The position numbers and the translations under genes were made by a program. The notes beneath the pieces are model-generated. The model did no database searches. It had not been told where the DNA came from and worked only from the letters and a program-made list of their open reading frames with translations. A DNA stretch of 64,000 bases from Emticicia sp. BO119 (GTDB taxonomy: Bacteria; Bacteroidota; Bacteroidia; Cytophagales; Spirosomataceae): contig NZ_JACETV010000003.1 in assembly GCF_013912375.1 (NCBI RefSeq), forward strand, positions 62,001 to 126,000. The letters are read 5' to 3'. Of this stretch, positions 17,655 to 26,420 are shown in pieces. How positions within the stretch are numbered: the stretch's first letter is position 1; every line of letters starts with the position of its first letter.

Positions 17655-20600
17655 ATGACGGTTGAGAGATCCCAGGAAGAATTATTGTTTGAGATTGAAA
17701 AACTCAAACGCAAGCTCGATGAAGCCGAGCATACCAATGCCATTGACCAGCTACAGGATTTAGTTGATAATACTTCAGAAATTATCATGCTCCTTTCGCT
17801 GAGTGGTCGGTTTTTGTTTGTGAATAAGGCTTTCAGAGAAGTATTAGGCTATAGCAGTGAAGAGCTTGCCCGGCTTTCTTTACAGGATATTCTGCACCCG
17901 CAATTTGCGCAGGAAATGCTTGATACTCTGGAGCAAATCAAGGCAGATAAGCAGGTAGTGGATTTTCAGACTGTTATGCGCAACAAAGAGAGCAAACGTG
18001 TGTATCTGTCAGGCGACATCAGTTGTCGGTTTGAAAACGGGCATCCTACAGCTTTCCGGTGCTTGTTCAGAGACATTACGCTACGTCGTCGGGCTGAAAG
18101 AGCACAACAACTATACTATACCATTGCCCAGCTTAATCTCAACACGCTTAGTCTTAAAGATTTTCTGACTCAGGTACACGAGGAACTGCAAAAGAAAATT
18201 CAGGCCAATAACTTCTTTGTAGCACTTTTTGAGCCGGAAGATGGCACCATTTATTACCCGTATGTAGTAGACGAGTATTACGAAACGAGCGAGAATTTTC
18301 TGCGTCGTAAACTTGGTAATGGTATTATTGAGTACTCAATGGTGCAGAATAAACCCCTTTTTCTCTACAAGGAAGATATTGAAAAATTAGCAGAAACCGA
18401 GCGTTTAACCCTATACGGCTCCTCATTGCCGGAAGTGATGCTATGTGTGCCACTGAAAGTAGATACCAATACAACTGGGGTAATTGGCGTACAATCATAT
18501 AGTGACCGCAATAAGTTCAATATCAGAGACTTAGAGCTATTAGAGTTTATTTCGGGACAGGTAGCTGCCGCTTTGGTAAGAAAACAGAATGAGGAAGACC
18601 TGCTCCGCCAGACATCTCGTCTGAATGCTGTGTTTGATAGCAGTTCACACGTTATCTGGACGGTCAATCTGAAACGCCAGTTGAGCTCTTTTAACAAGAA
18701 TTACGAAGAACTGATCAAGAAAAATCTTGGGTTTCCGCCTCAGATCAATTCAAGTACAGAAAAAATAGGCTGGCGGTTAATCGCACCCGAAGACCGCCCG
18801 GTTCTACGGGATAAATACAATGAAGCCTTTAAGGGCGTACCTCAGTATTTTGAAATGCACTGGGGGCAGATAGATGGAGGTGATGATTGGTATGAGTTTT
18901 ATCTGAACCCTATTTTGTCGTCTTCAACCGGGCAGATTGAAGAGATTTCGGGTATTGCCCAGAATATTACAGAGAAGAAAAACTCAACCATTACACTTCA
19001 GAAAAGTGAGCAGAAATTCCGTGATACGATCGAGTCATTCATTGATATTTATTATAGAACCGATTTGGCCGGAAACATCAGCATGATTTCTCCGTCAGTA
19101 TATACTCATACGGGCTATACTGTTGAAGAAGTAATGGGCAACAAGGTGGATAAATTTTTTGAGAATGCTATTGATAGTTCAAAAAATATCAAAAGCCTGC
19201 TGAAATCGGGTAGTATTACGAATTTTGAGGTAGTTGTGAAACGCAAGGATGGAGAATTGCGACAATTTATGCTCAATATCCGAATGATTAAAGACGCAAA
19301 GGGGATTCCTGTAGAGGTAGAGGGCGTAGCACGGGATATTTCGGAATTGAAAAATGCTAATGAAGATTTGCTTATTGCCAAAGATGAAGCCGAACGGTCA
19401 CTAAAAGTAAAGGAACGTTTCCTGGCCAATATGAGCCACGAGATCCGAACGCCAATGAACGGGGTGATTGGCATGATTGACCTGATGTACGAAACACCCC
19501 TGAACCCTGAACAAAGGGATTATGTACAGACCATCAAGAAATCGTCAGAAACGTTGCTGACGATTCTGAATGATATTCTTGATTTATCAAAGATCGAGGC
19601 AGGCAAGATGGATTTGCATAATGCTCCGCTGGATATTAAAGAGCTACTTGAACGACTGGTAGCATTATTCCGCCAGAGAGCCATTGAAAAAAACAATAAA
19701 CTTACCTACCATATTGCCGAAGATGTGCCTGCCTATCTGATAGCAGACCAGACACGCTTGCTACAGATTTTCTCGAATCTGACCTCTAATGCCCTGAAAT
19801 TTACCGAAAACGGAACTGTAACCGTTTCTTTGTCTAAGGTTTCTTCCAATGGTAAAATCCATGTACTGAAAGGAGAAATCAAAGATTCGGGCATTGGTAT
19901 TTCAGAAGAAGACCAGAAACTTTTGTTCGGAGCATTCCAGCAATTAGATAATTCGACCAAGAAATCCTTTGGCGGAACAGGCCTCGGCCTGGCCATTTCA
20001 AGAGAATTGTGCCGGTTGATGAAGGGTGATATGGGTGTTATATCTAACGAAGGCAAAGGCAGTACTTTCTGGTTTACGATCGAAGTACGTTCAACCAGTA
20101 TCAGCCCAAGTGTTTCTGATAGCAATGAAAATGAAATACAACTCACAAACTTCTTTCACACTTATTCCCCTAAAATTTTATTGGTAGATGACAATCAGGT
20201 AAACCGGAAAGTAGCCTCAGAAATATTGCAGAAGTCAGGTTGTAAGGTAATTACTGCCGAAAGTGGGGCAAAAGCCATTGAAATTTTCGGAAACGATACC
20301 TCCTTTGATCTGATATTTATGGATATTCAGATGCCTGAAATGGACGGTATAGAAACCACCAAAAGAATGAGAACCTTGTATGGCACGTCTTTGCCCAAGG
20401 TAGTGGCAATGACCGCCTATTCAATGCAGCACGATCGCGAACGTTTTCTGAGCGAAGGTATGGACGACTACGTGCCTAAGCCTATCCGGGCGGCAGTGCT
20501 GGTGCAAAAAGTAAACGAACTGGTAAAAACCGGAGGCCGTGAAGAAAATAATTTACCATCTGACAGAGGCTCAGCTATCAGCCCTGAAACAACGCATATC

Positions 20601-21026
20601 CCATTTCAGCAGGTTGCCGAAAAGATTGCTTCGGAAACTATTTCAACTAACTCTGATCAATCTACACCTGATTTCAGTGTATCAGCGGATATACCTATGT
20701 TTGATATGGAAGTAGTAAACCAGTTGAAAGAAATGGTTGGCGAAGAAATGTTACTGACTGTCTTTGAAGATTTTGAAACCGAAGCACAGGAACAGATTCA
20801 GAATACCAGAGAGGCATATCCTGATAACGTTAAAACCATTCAGAGCGAACTACATACTTTAAAGGGAAACTCGGGTACAATCGGCTTATCACGCATACAT
20901 GAAATCACTAAAAATATAGAAGTGCCGTCAAAAACAGGTGATTTATCGCATTTCATCGAAAAAATGATTGTTTTGGAAGAAGAATTTACTAAATTTAAGA
21001 CTGAATATCACAGAGTTTTATCGTAA
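17655..21026 (+). CDS. Hybrid sensor histidine kinase (PAS-GAF-PAS-PAS-HisKA-HATPase-REC-HPt)
   Basis: A 1123-residue cytosolic multi-step phosphorelay kinase without membrane segments. The order is: coiled coil (1-30), PAS (about 38-150), GAF (about 165-310), PAS (about 325-440), PAS (about 450-570), HisKA with His595 in NMSHEIRTPMNG, HATPase_c (about 700-815, GTGLGLAIS G box), receiver (about 843-960, phospho-acceptor Asp890 in FMDIQMPEMDG), and a C-terminal HPt domain with His1067 in LHTLKGNSG. It thus carries a complete His-Asp-His relay in one chain and needs an external response regulator for output. None is encoded next to it. The absence of membrane helices suggests an intracellular signal. 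Confidence 0.95.
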   Translation: MTVERSQEELLFEIEKLKRKLDEAEHTNAIDQLQDLVDNTSEIIMLLSLSGRFLFVNKAFREVLGYSSEELARLSLQDILHPQFAQEMLDTLEQIKADKQVVDFQTVMRNKESKRVYLSGDISCRFENGHPTAFRCLFRDITLRRRAERAQQLYYTIAQLNLNTLSLKDFLTQVHEELQKKIQANNFFVALFEPEDGTIYYPYVVDEYYETSENFLRRKLGNGIIEYSMVQNKPLFLYKEDIEKLAETERLTLYGSSLPEVMLCVPLKVDTNTTGVIGVQSYSDRNKFNIRDLELLEFISGQVAAALVRKQNEEDLLRQTSRLNAVFDSSSHVIWTVNLKRQLSSFNKNYEELIKKNLGFPPQINSSTEKIGWRLIAPEDRPVLRDKYNEAFKGVPQYFEMHWGQIDGGDDWYEFYLNPILSSSTGQIEEISGIAQNITEKKNSTITLQKSEQKFRDTIESFIDIYYRTDLAGNISMISPSVYTHTGYTVEEVMGNKVDKFFENAIDSSKNIKSLLKSGSITNFEVVVKRKDGELRQFMLNIRMIKDAKGIPVEVEGVARDISELKNANEDLLIAKDEAERSLKVKERFLANMSHEIRTPMNGVIGMIDLMYETPLNPEQRDYVQTIKKSSETLLTILNDILDLSKIEAGKMDLHNAPLDIKELLERLVALFRQRAIEKNNKLTYHIAEDVPAYLIADQTRLLQIFSNLTSNALKFTENGTVTVSLSKVSSNGKIHVLKGEIKDSGIGISEEDQKLLFGAFQQLDNSTKKSFGGTGLGLAISRELCRLMKGDMGVISNEGKGSTFWFTIEVRSTSISPSVSDSNENEIQLTNFFHTYSPKILLVDDNQVNRKVASEILQKSGCKVITAESGAKAIEIFGNDTSFDLIFMDIQMPEMDGIETTKRMRTLYGTSLPKVVAMTAYSMQHDRERFLSEGMDDYVPKPIRAAVLVQKVNELVKTGGREENNLPSDRGSAISPETTHIPFQQVAEKIASETISTNSDQSTPDFSVSADIPMFDMEVVNQLKEMVGEEMLLTVFEDFETEAQEQIQNTREAYPDNVKTIQSELHTLKGNSGTIGLSRIHEITKNIEVPSKTGDLSHFIEKMIVLEEEFTKFKTEYHRVLS

Positions 21027-21044
21027 CCACTTTCTGAGTTTATC

Positions 21045-21052
21045 TACTTTTG
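21045..21052 (+). promoter_or_regulatory. Putative -7 element for the M43 protease gene
   Basis: TACTTTTG fits TAnnTTTG and lies in the 134-bp gap after the kinase gene, 108 bp before the protease ATG. Weakly supported. Confidence 0.3.
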
Positions 21053-21160
21053 CTGAAGACAGCTATTTGGGCCTAATGAGTGAAGTCCGAATAGTTCCGT
21101 GTCTTGTTTACCCGAATCCCGTAATTGTTTTTTACGCTATTGAAGAGTGAATCTTTGAGA

Positions 21161-23704
21161 ATGAAGACCCTTTTAACCTTTACAGTTTTGCTACTTTTGT
21201 TGGGGCAAAGTGAAAATCTTTTCGCCCAGTGGCATTGTGGTATGCCTTCTCCGACAACTCAGGAAAAAAAGTCACTCTTTACACAGTATCAGAGTTTCAT
21301 TCAGCAAAAATCTTCAGGCAAGGCTCGTGTAACCAACTATAAAGTTGCCGTAAAAATCAATATCATTTCAGGCACAAACACCCCGGCAGCTTCAGTGCTG
21401 AACGAAACCGATGTAAGAGGTATCATAGCCCATGCCAATACTTACCTGCAAAATATCAATGTTGAGTTATATCTGCTCAATAATCAGGTCTACACTATTA
21501 AAGACGATAAGTATTTTGAGTTTAAAGTGGCCAACGAAGCAGAACTCAGGAAAAAATATGATGTCCAGAATGCCGTAAATATCTACTTTGCAAAAACTAT
21601 CAGTCTGGCCGATTTAACCGTTTTAAGTGGCTATGCTACTTTGCCAAGTCTGGCCTCTAACAGCAACCGTATTTTCTACTCCTATTTTGAAAATACTGCG
21701 AATGATATTCAGAGCCTCAAAAACAAAACTTTTCTACATGAATTCGGGCATTATTTCGGGCTGTTGCATACCTTTCAGGACAGTAACAATCCTGATGTAT
21801 CTGAAAGAGAGCTCGTTACAAGAGGGGCAGGTTCTAATTGCGTAATGATGGGCGACCAACTGTCTGATACCCCCGCTGACCCGTTTGAAAGATTACCTAT
21901 TTCGGCTGCCTTTAACTGTACAGACCCGGCCCCATCAAATGTGGTAGATGCCAATGGCGACAGGTTTGCTCCTGCAACCGACAATTTTATGTCGTATTAT
22001 CAGAATTGCGGGAGTGTCTTCACTGAGCAGCAGTATCTGAAAATGCAGGCTTCGTTCGGAATCAGGTTTTCACCATCTGCCGAATACCAGATTGCAGGGC
22101 AGAGTCTGAGCAATTTTGTGGCAATAAAGAACCTGAATAAAAGCATGTATTGCGTGGGCGATTCGATGCAAATCACTTATAACTTAGAGGGTTTGTTTGA
22201 AGAGGGAAATCAGGTCATAGCAGAAATATCTGATAATGCGGGTAAAAATTATAAGTTTATTGACTCAAAAAGACGTGGAAGCAGGGTAATATTACAACTA
22301 CCTTATGATTTGCCGGAAGGAGAAAACTACCACGTCAGATTAACAGCCACCCTTCCACAAACTACGAGTCCAATCAGTGAGAGCTTTGCGGTTCGCAGTT
22401 ATCCGGCGGCCTATTTAATTCCTGATAAAACAGCTATTGATGCAGGCGAGACTATCAATTTCACGCTTAGCCTTAAAGGGAGTGGTACATGGTCGTTTGA
22501 TTTATCTGATGGTACATCTGTTAAAGATACCCGCCAGAATACCTTTACGTTTAGCAAAATACTGAACGAAACTACTGTTTTTGCCGTAACATCTGTTCGT
22601 AATATGTGTGGTGAAGGAGAAAAAAACGGAAATGCCACCATCAATGTAACACAACCTCAGATACGTGCTACAGGATTAAGCACGACAACCATTTGTCAGG
22701 GGCAAGCTATTAAACTTTCAATCAGTATTTCGGGCTCACTTTCTTTCGATAATCAGCTAAGCATACAGATTTCAGATCTATCAGGGCAGAATTTCACAGA
22801 CTTACCTACACAGGTATCGTTATTTAATCTATCGGCACAGATTCCTGCCGATTTCAGAACAGGTTCGGGGTATCGTTTAAAAGTAGTGGCTAAAAACTCA
22901 TCTTTATTCAGTGCTGCAATAGGGCCACTGACTATTGTTTCACCGCCTGACCCACCTCTGGTTAATCCGGTTATTAATTTATGCCAGAATAGTGCTCCTC
23001 AGACTTTAACAGCCACAGGGGCAAATATCAAATGGTATGTAGACGAAAACGATTTGAAATCTTATAATTCACTAATACCCCCTACCACCAAAGAAGGCAT
23101 ATTTACCTATTTTGTAACGCAGACGAATGGGTCTGGTTGTGAAAGTAGTAAAGCTAAGATAGATGTAAAAATTCATGCTTCACCTACCGCTACCCTAAGC
23201 GGAGATAATACGATTTTATTAGGTGACAGCTCTGCACTGAAACTAAATATTACAGGTAGTTTTCCGGTTTCGGTAACTTTATCAGATGGTAAAAACTTTG
23301 CTATCAATACCAGTTCTTTTGTAATAGGTGTAAAACCCGCCCGGACAACCACTTATGAACTCACCGAAGTAAAAAACACCTGCGGAGCAGGGGTAATATC
23401 GGGCAGTGCACGAATTATTATTCTGGAGCCGTTAGCAACCGAAGAAACCATAAAAGAAAGTATCAGGGTATTTCCGAACCCTGCCAGTGAGCAACTTACG
23501 GTTGAGTTTCTTTCACCCCAACCTGCTACTACAGTGATTTCACTGGTAGATATAACCGGCAAAGTGTTACGACAGGATGTATCAAAAGCTAATCAGAGAA
23601 AGCAGGAATTTATTGATTTAACCCCTTTTAATACCGGGAATTATATTCTAAAAATTACAGTAGGAGAAAAAACAATCAATAGAAAAGTAGTGATTACCAA
23701 ATAA
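21161..23704 (+). CDS. Secreted M43 (pappalysin-type) zinc metalloprotease with T9SS sorting domain
   Basis: An 847-residue exported protease. I chose the ATG at 21161 because it directly opens a signal peptide (MKTLLTFTVLLLLLGQSENLFAQ); an earlier TTG-type start adds 12 polar residues. The zinc site HEFGHYFGLLH has ligands His193, His197 and His203 with catalytic Glu194, and the Met-turn follows in DNFMSYYQNC. After the catalytic domain come several Ig-like beta domains (about residues 310-760) and a C-terminal type IX sorting domain (VFPNPASEQLTVEF to the terminal RKVVITK). The protein should cross the outer membrane by T9SS and act on the surface or outside. A strong bidirectional terminator follows. 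Confidence 0.9.
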   Translation: MKTLLTFTVLLLLLGQSENLFAQWHCGMPSPTTQEKKSLFTQYQSFIQQKSSGKARVTNYKVAVKINIISGTNTPAASVLNETDVRGIIAHANTYLQNINVELYLLNNQVYTIKDDKYFEFKVANEAELRKKYDVQNAVNIYFAKTISLADLTVLSGYATLPSLASNSNRIFYSYFENTANDIQSLKNKTFLHEFGHYFGLLHTFQDSNNPDVSERELVTRGAGSNCVMMGDQLSDTPADPFERLPISAAFNCTDPAPSNVVDANGDRFAPATDNFMSYYQNCGSVFTEQQYLKMQASFGIRFSPSAEYQIAGQSLSNFVAIKNLNKSMYCVGDSMQITYNLEGLFEEGNQVIAEISDNAGKNYKFIDSKRRGSRVILQLPYDLPEGENYHVRLTATLPQTTSPISESFAVRSYPAAYLIPDKTAIDAGETINFTLSLKGSGTWSFDLSDGTSVKDTRQNTFTFSKILNETTVFAVTSVRNMCGEGEKNGNATINVTQPQIRATGLSTTTICQGQAIKLSISISGSLSFDNQLSIQISDLSGQNFTDLPTQVSLFNLSAQIPADFRTGSGYRLKVVAKNSSLFSAAIGPLTIVSPPDPPLVNPVINLCQNSAPQTLTATGANIKWYVDENDLKSYNSLIPPTTKEGIFTYFVTQTNGSGCESSKAKIDVKIHASPTATLSGDNTILLGDSSALKLNITGSFPVSVTLSDGKNFAINTSSFVIGVKPARTTTYELTEVKNTCGAGVISGSARIIILEPLATEETIKESIRVFPNPASEQLTVEFLSPQPATTVISLVDITGKVLRQDVSKANQRKQEFIDLTPFNTGNYILKITVGEKTINRKVVITK

Positions 23705-23725
23705 AGTTTAGAAACGCTGAAACAA

Positions 23726-23753
23726 AAGAAAGCCCTCTTACGAGGGCTTTCTT
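23726..23753. terminator. Bidirectional terminator between the M43 protease and kbp-like genes
   Basis: A perfect 12-bp stem, AAGAAAGCCCTC (23726-23737) with its complement (23742-23753), and a TTAC loop. A/T tracts on both sides suit termination in both directions. Confidence 0.85.
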
Positions 23754-23761
23754 GTATATTA

Positions 23762-24220
23762 TTAAAGAGCCGGAATTCTCAATACCTGACCCGGATAAAT
23801 TTTATCAGGGTGGGTCAGCATCGGCTTGTTTGCTTCAAAAATAACCGGATATTTCATCATATCGCCGTAGTAGGTTTTTGCGATTTTAGACAAAGTATCA
23901 CCTTTTTCTACTGTATGGAATTGTGCCTCCGGTTCAGGGGTAGCTACAGTCAACTGATTGTCAACCATGTGTACACCTTCAACGTTACCAACTGCCAAAG
24001 CAATTTTCTCGGCATCTTCCTGTTTGTCTACTTCACCCACTAAAGTTACAGTATCACCTGTTGTTTTAATGGTCAATGTATTGAATGCCAAACCAAGTTT
24101 CTGAACATGAGCTAAAAGAACGCTTGCTTTCAATTCTTCTTTTTTCTCAGCCGGTGCTGCTTCTTCTTTGTGGCCGAATAGTTTTTCACCTACTCCTTTA
24201 AAAAATGACATTAATCCCAT
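23762..24220 (-). CDS. kbp: BON-LysM protein, Kbp/YgaU-like
   Basis: A 152-residue protein matching the layout of E. coli Kbp (YgaU, 149 aa). It has a short N-terminal GLMSFFKGVGEKLFG helix, a BON domain (about residues 35-95, VTLVGEVDKQEDAEKIALAVGNVEGV) and a C-terminal LysM domain (about 100-150, FHTVEKGDTLSKIAKTYYGD to YPGQVLRIP). The E. coli protein binds K+ in the cytoplasm. There is no signal peptide here either, consistent with that role, although LysM can bind peptidoglycan in exported proteins. It has its own 398-bp upstream region. Confidence 0.85.
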   Translation of the reverse strand: MGLMSFFKGVGEKLFGHKEEAAPAEKKEELKASVLLAHVQKLGLAFNTLTIKTTGDTVTLVGEVDKQEDAEKIALAVGNVEGVHMVDNQLTVATPEPEAQFHTVEKGDTLSKIAKTYYGDMMKYPVIFEANKPMLTHPDKIYPGQVLRIPAL

Positions 24221-24618
24221 TTTCGTAATTGTTTTGTTAATAATTGATAAATAATAAGTACTGCAAATGTATTAAAATCCTGATACCTTCACCAAAAAAT
24301 ACGATAATTATTTGGCTATACGTAAATTTTGGATGCGGTATCTGTTTGCAGTCGGTTTTTAGACGTATCCGCTTGCTAAAGTAACAGAAATACTTAATTA
24401 TTTTTTAGATTTTATTTTAAAATTTGATTAATTACAAAATTCAGCCCAAAAACAAGATTTTTTATATCATATAAAACAAAAATTGATCTTATAGAAGATA
24501 AAAGGAGGGATTTTGCATTAAAAAAATATTAAGAATTCAGGAAATAATGCAGAAAAAAGTTGCAATACTCCGGTATTATTTTCGTTAATTTGAGGAGAAG
24601 ATTAAAACCATTATACCG
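24221..24618. other. Divergent intergenic region, 398 bp
   Basis: A/T-rich region between the kbp-like gene (minus) and the NTF2-like gene (plus). GGATGCG (24330-24336) and CGTATCC (24364-24370) can form a weak stem. A promoter candidate lies at 24560-24592. No coding frame is seen. Confidence 0.5.
24560..24592 (+). promoter_or_regulatory. Putative promoter of the NTF2-like gene
   Basis: A TTG (24560-24562) lies 23 bp before TAATTTG (24586-24592), close to the Bacteroidota -33/-7 pattern but one base short in the -7 spacer. The ATG follows 26 bp later. Confidence 0.35.
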
Positions 24619-25149
24619 ATGAAATGTAATAGATTATTACTCGCTTGTATCTTATTGCTTGGCTTTTCTGTGAAAGTCAGTGCACAATCGGACGACGACG
24701 CTATCAAGGAAACCCTCTACAATTATCTTGACGGGGGTGCTGCAGGAGATTCTGCCAAACTGAACCGTGCATTTCATTATGCTGCCAATCTGCGTAGCTT
24801 ATCTAATGGCCGTATTGCCGAGATTCCGGTAAAGAAATTCATTGCATCGGTACCTGCCGGAGGGGCTAAATGGAAGAGCAATATTGTAAGTTACAGCTAT
24901 GCCGGAACGGCCGGAACAGCCGTAACTGAAGAAGAATTTGATACCTTTAAATATGTAGATTTTCTGAATCTGCTGAAAATAAACGGAGAGTGGAAGATTG
25001 TAAGCCGTGTGTTCTCAAAAGTTGACAAAGGCACTTTAGTAGCTGCCAATGGTATTACAGCTCCTGCTGCAGGCACATTAAAAGCAGGTAATACCCCTGC
25101 CGGTAAAAAGCCTGCCGCCAAACCAAAGCCATCTGATGATGGTTGGTGA
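24619..25149 (+). CDS. Secreted NTF2-like / putative lumazine-binding-fold protein
   Basis: A 176-residue protein with a signal peptide ending near residue 23 (GFSVKVSAQ). Residues 27-135 have the SnoaL/NTF2-like pattern: DDDAIKETLYNYLDGGAAGD at the start, an antiparallel strand region, then FVDFLNLLKINGEWKIVSRVF-type ending (here YVDFLNLLKINGEWKIVSRV). This is the Bacteroidota 'putative lumazine-binding' group, whose ligands are unknown. The last 35 residues are a Pro/Ala/Lys-rich tail (AGKKPAAKPKPSDDGW) not expected in the fold. A strong terminator follows. Confidence 0.75.
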   Translation: MKCNRLLLACILLLGFSVKVSAQSDDDAIKETLYNYLDGGAAGDSAKLNRAFHYAANLRSLSNGRIAEIPVKKFIASVPAGGAKWKSNIVSYSYAGTAGTAVTEEEFDTFKYVDFLNLLKINGEWKIVSRVFSKVDKGTLVAANGITAPAAGTLKAGNTPAGKKPAAKPKPSDDGW

Positions 25150-25174
25150 TACGGAATAAGTTCTTAAGTCTTTC

Positions 25175-25209
25175 AAACTCCCTTTCCTGGCAGAAAGGGA
25201 GTTTTTTTT
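25175..25209 (+). terminator. Rho-independent terminator of the NTF2-like gene
   Basis: AAACTCCCTTTC (25175-25186) pairs over 12 bp with GAAAGGGAGTTT (25193-25204), followed by more T residues. It slightly overlaps the 3' end of the convergent DUF922 gene. Confidence 0.85.
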
Positions 25210-26276
25210 CAGGCATCAACTTCACTCAGCCACATCTTCACTTTTTGTGCCCATTCGGCTTGTTTGAAGGTATCTATGCTATGGCGGGTTTGGTCGTCGT
25301 ATTCTCTTTGCAATCTGTTCATTTCTTTGTATGACTCGAGGTATTCATACTGAATCATGCTATTCAAATCTTCTATACTTTCGGCATGCATAGCCTTTAT
25401 TTTTTTCTTGAAACGCTCTACCACCAGTTTGGTAATATCAAAATGCAGTTGCTCGTGCGCCAGCGAATAGTCGGTCTTGGCGGTTTCGTTAGCCCACGAC
25501 ATTCCTCTGACCATATAAGTTCTGGTTTCAATATATGCCTGAATCAGCCCTTTTGAAACTTTGAAAGAAGAATGATAGCCAAAATTACTGAAAATAGCGG
25601 CACCATACCGGGTAACTGATGCGGGTCTGCCCCTGAAATCGTCCCAGTTTACCTTACGTGTTTCGTAATAGATAGTATCCCTGTCATTTTTTGTATAATC
25701 CGGCAAAAGAGTTATCTCCACACCTTTGCTCAGCGCTTCGTGTTTCTCATGATTAATAGCTATCCAGTCTGTAAAGTAGTCGAGGGTCTGAACAATCAAC
25801 TGATGGAGTACCGACTCAAGGTTGTTCATATTAGGTGTAGCCACTACCGAACGTTTATAGTCCATAAATACGTCGGAATTAACCAATGAAATGGTATCGT
25901 TTCTTCCGATACGTTCAAAACTCACTGATAACGACATCCTGCCATTGATGCCCCCCTCTCGCCTTGTCTCGGCGATAGTTAATTTTTTTATATGATAAAG
26001 GATTGGAACTGTATTCACATCTTTAGCCAGGGTTCTGGCGATAAAATTCTGAATGCCGTTCTTTACACCACCTGTTACAGACACAGGTTCTTTTTCATTG
26101 AGAGAAGTAATAATTGTGCCGATGTTATTTGTCTGAGGTCGCCCGTCTTTCACCCCGGCAATATGGTAGCCAACGGGTTTTATATCAATCCGTGTATCTT
26201 TTAAAGTAATCGAATATTGAGCCCAAACTGTCGGCATAATAGCCCAAAAGAAGGCCAGTATAGCTAACTTACGCAT
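25209..26276 (-). CDS. Secreted DUF922 protein with HExxH motif (putative metallopeptidase)
   Basis: A 355-residue protein with a signal peptide (MRKLAILAFFWAIMPTVWAQ). The C-terminal half is a DUF922 domain: NWDDFRGRP (about residue 212), then RYGAAIFSNFGYHSSF, then LAHEQLHFDITKLVVERF, where His274-Glu275 and His278 make an HExxH zinc-binding motif. Its position directly before a long amphipathic helix resembles gluzincin-type active sites, but I know of no demonstrated protease activity for this family. The N-terminal half (about 20-190) is a separate domain without recognised relatives. It is the terminal gene before a palindromic repeat. Confidence 0.75.
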   Translation of the reverse strand: MRKLAILAFFWAIMPTVWAQYSITLKDTRIDIKPVGYHIAGVKDGRPQTNNIGTIITSLNEKEPVSVTGGVKNGIQNFIARTLAKDVNTVPILYHIKKLTIAETRREGGINGRMSLSVSFERIGRNDTISLVNSDVFMDYKRSVVATPNMNNLESVLHQLIVQTLDYFTDWIAINHEKHEALSKGVEITLLPDYTKNDRDTIYYETRKVNWDDFRGRPASVTRYGAAIFSNFGYHSSFKVSKGLIQAYIETRTYMVRGMSWANETAKTDYSLAHEQLHFDITKLVVERFKKKIKAMHAESIEDLNSMIQYEYLESYKEMNRLQREYDDQTRHSIDTFKQAEWAQKVKMWLSEVDA

Positions 26277-26292
26277 TTGCGAAATAGATTAT

Positions 26293-26411
26293 CCTGAACT
26301 TTGATTTAACTCATTTGATGATTTCACTAATTAAAAATAGAGATTAATCATTCTCCAAGTTAATGAATTTCCACAAAAAATCAGTCCAATCATTAAATCA
26401 AAGTTCAAGAC
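26293..26411. repeat. Dispersed imperfect palindrome, copy 2
   Basis: A 14-bp perfect inverted repeat: GAACTTTGATTTAA at 26296-26309 and its complement at 26393-26406, with looser pairing inside. The right end (AAATCAAAGTTCAAGAC) matches the right end of copy 1 at 2125-2141 apart from one base, showing a shared family. It fills the gap between the DUF922 and TonB receptor genes. Confidence 0.65.
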
Positions 26412-26420
26412 ACTTAACGC

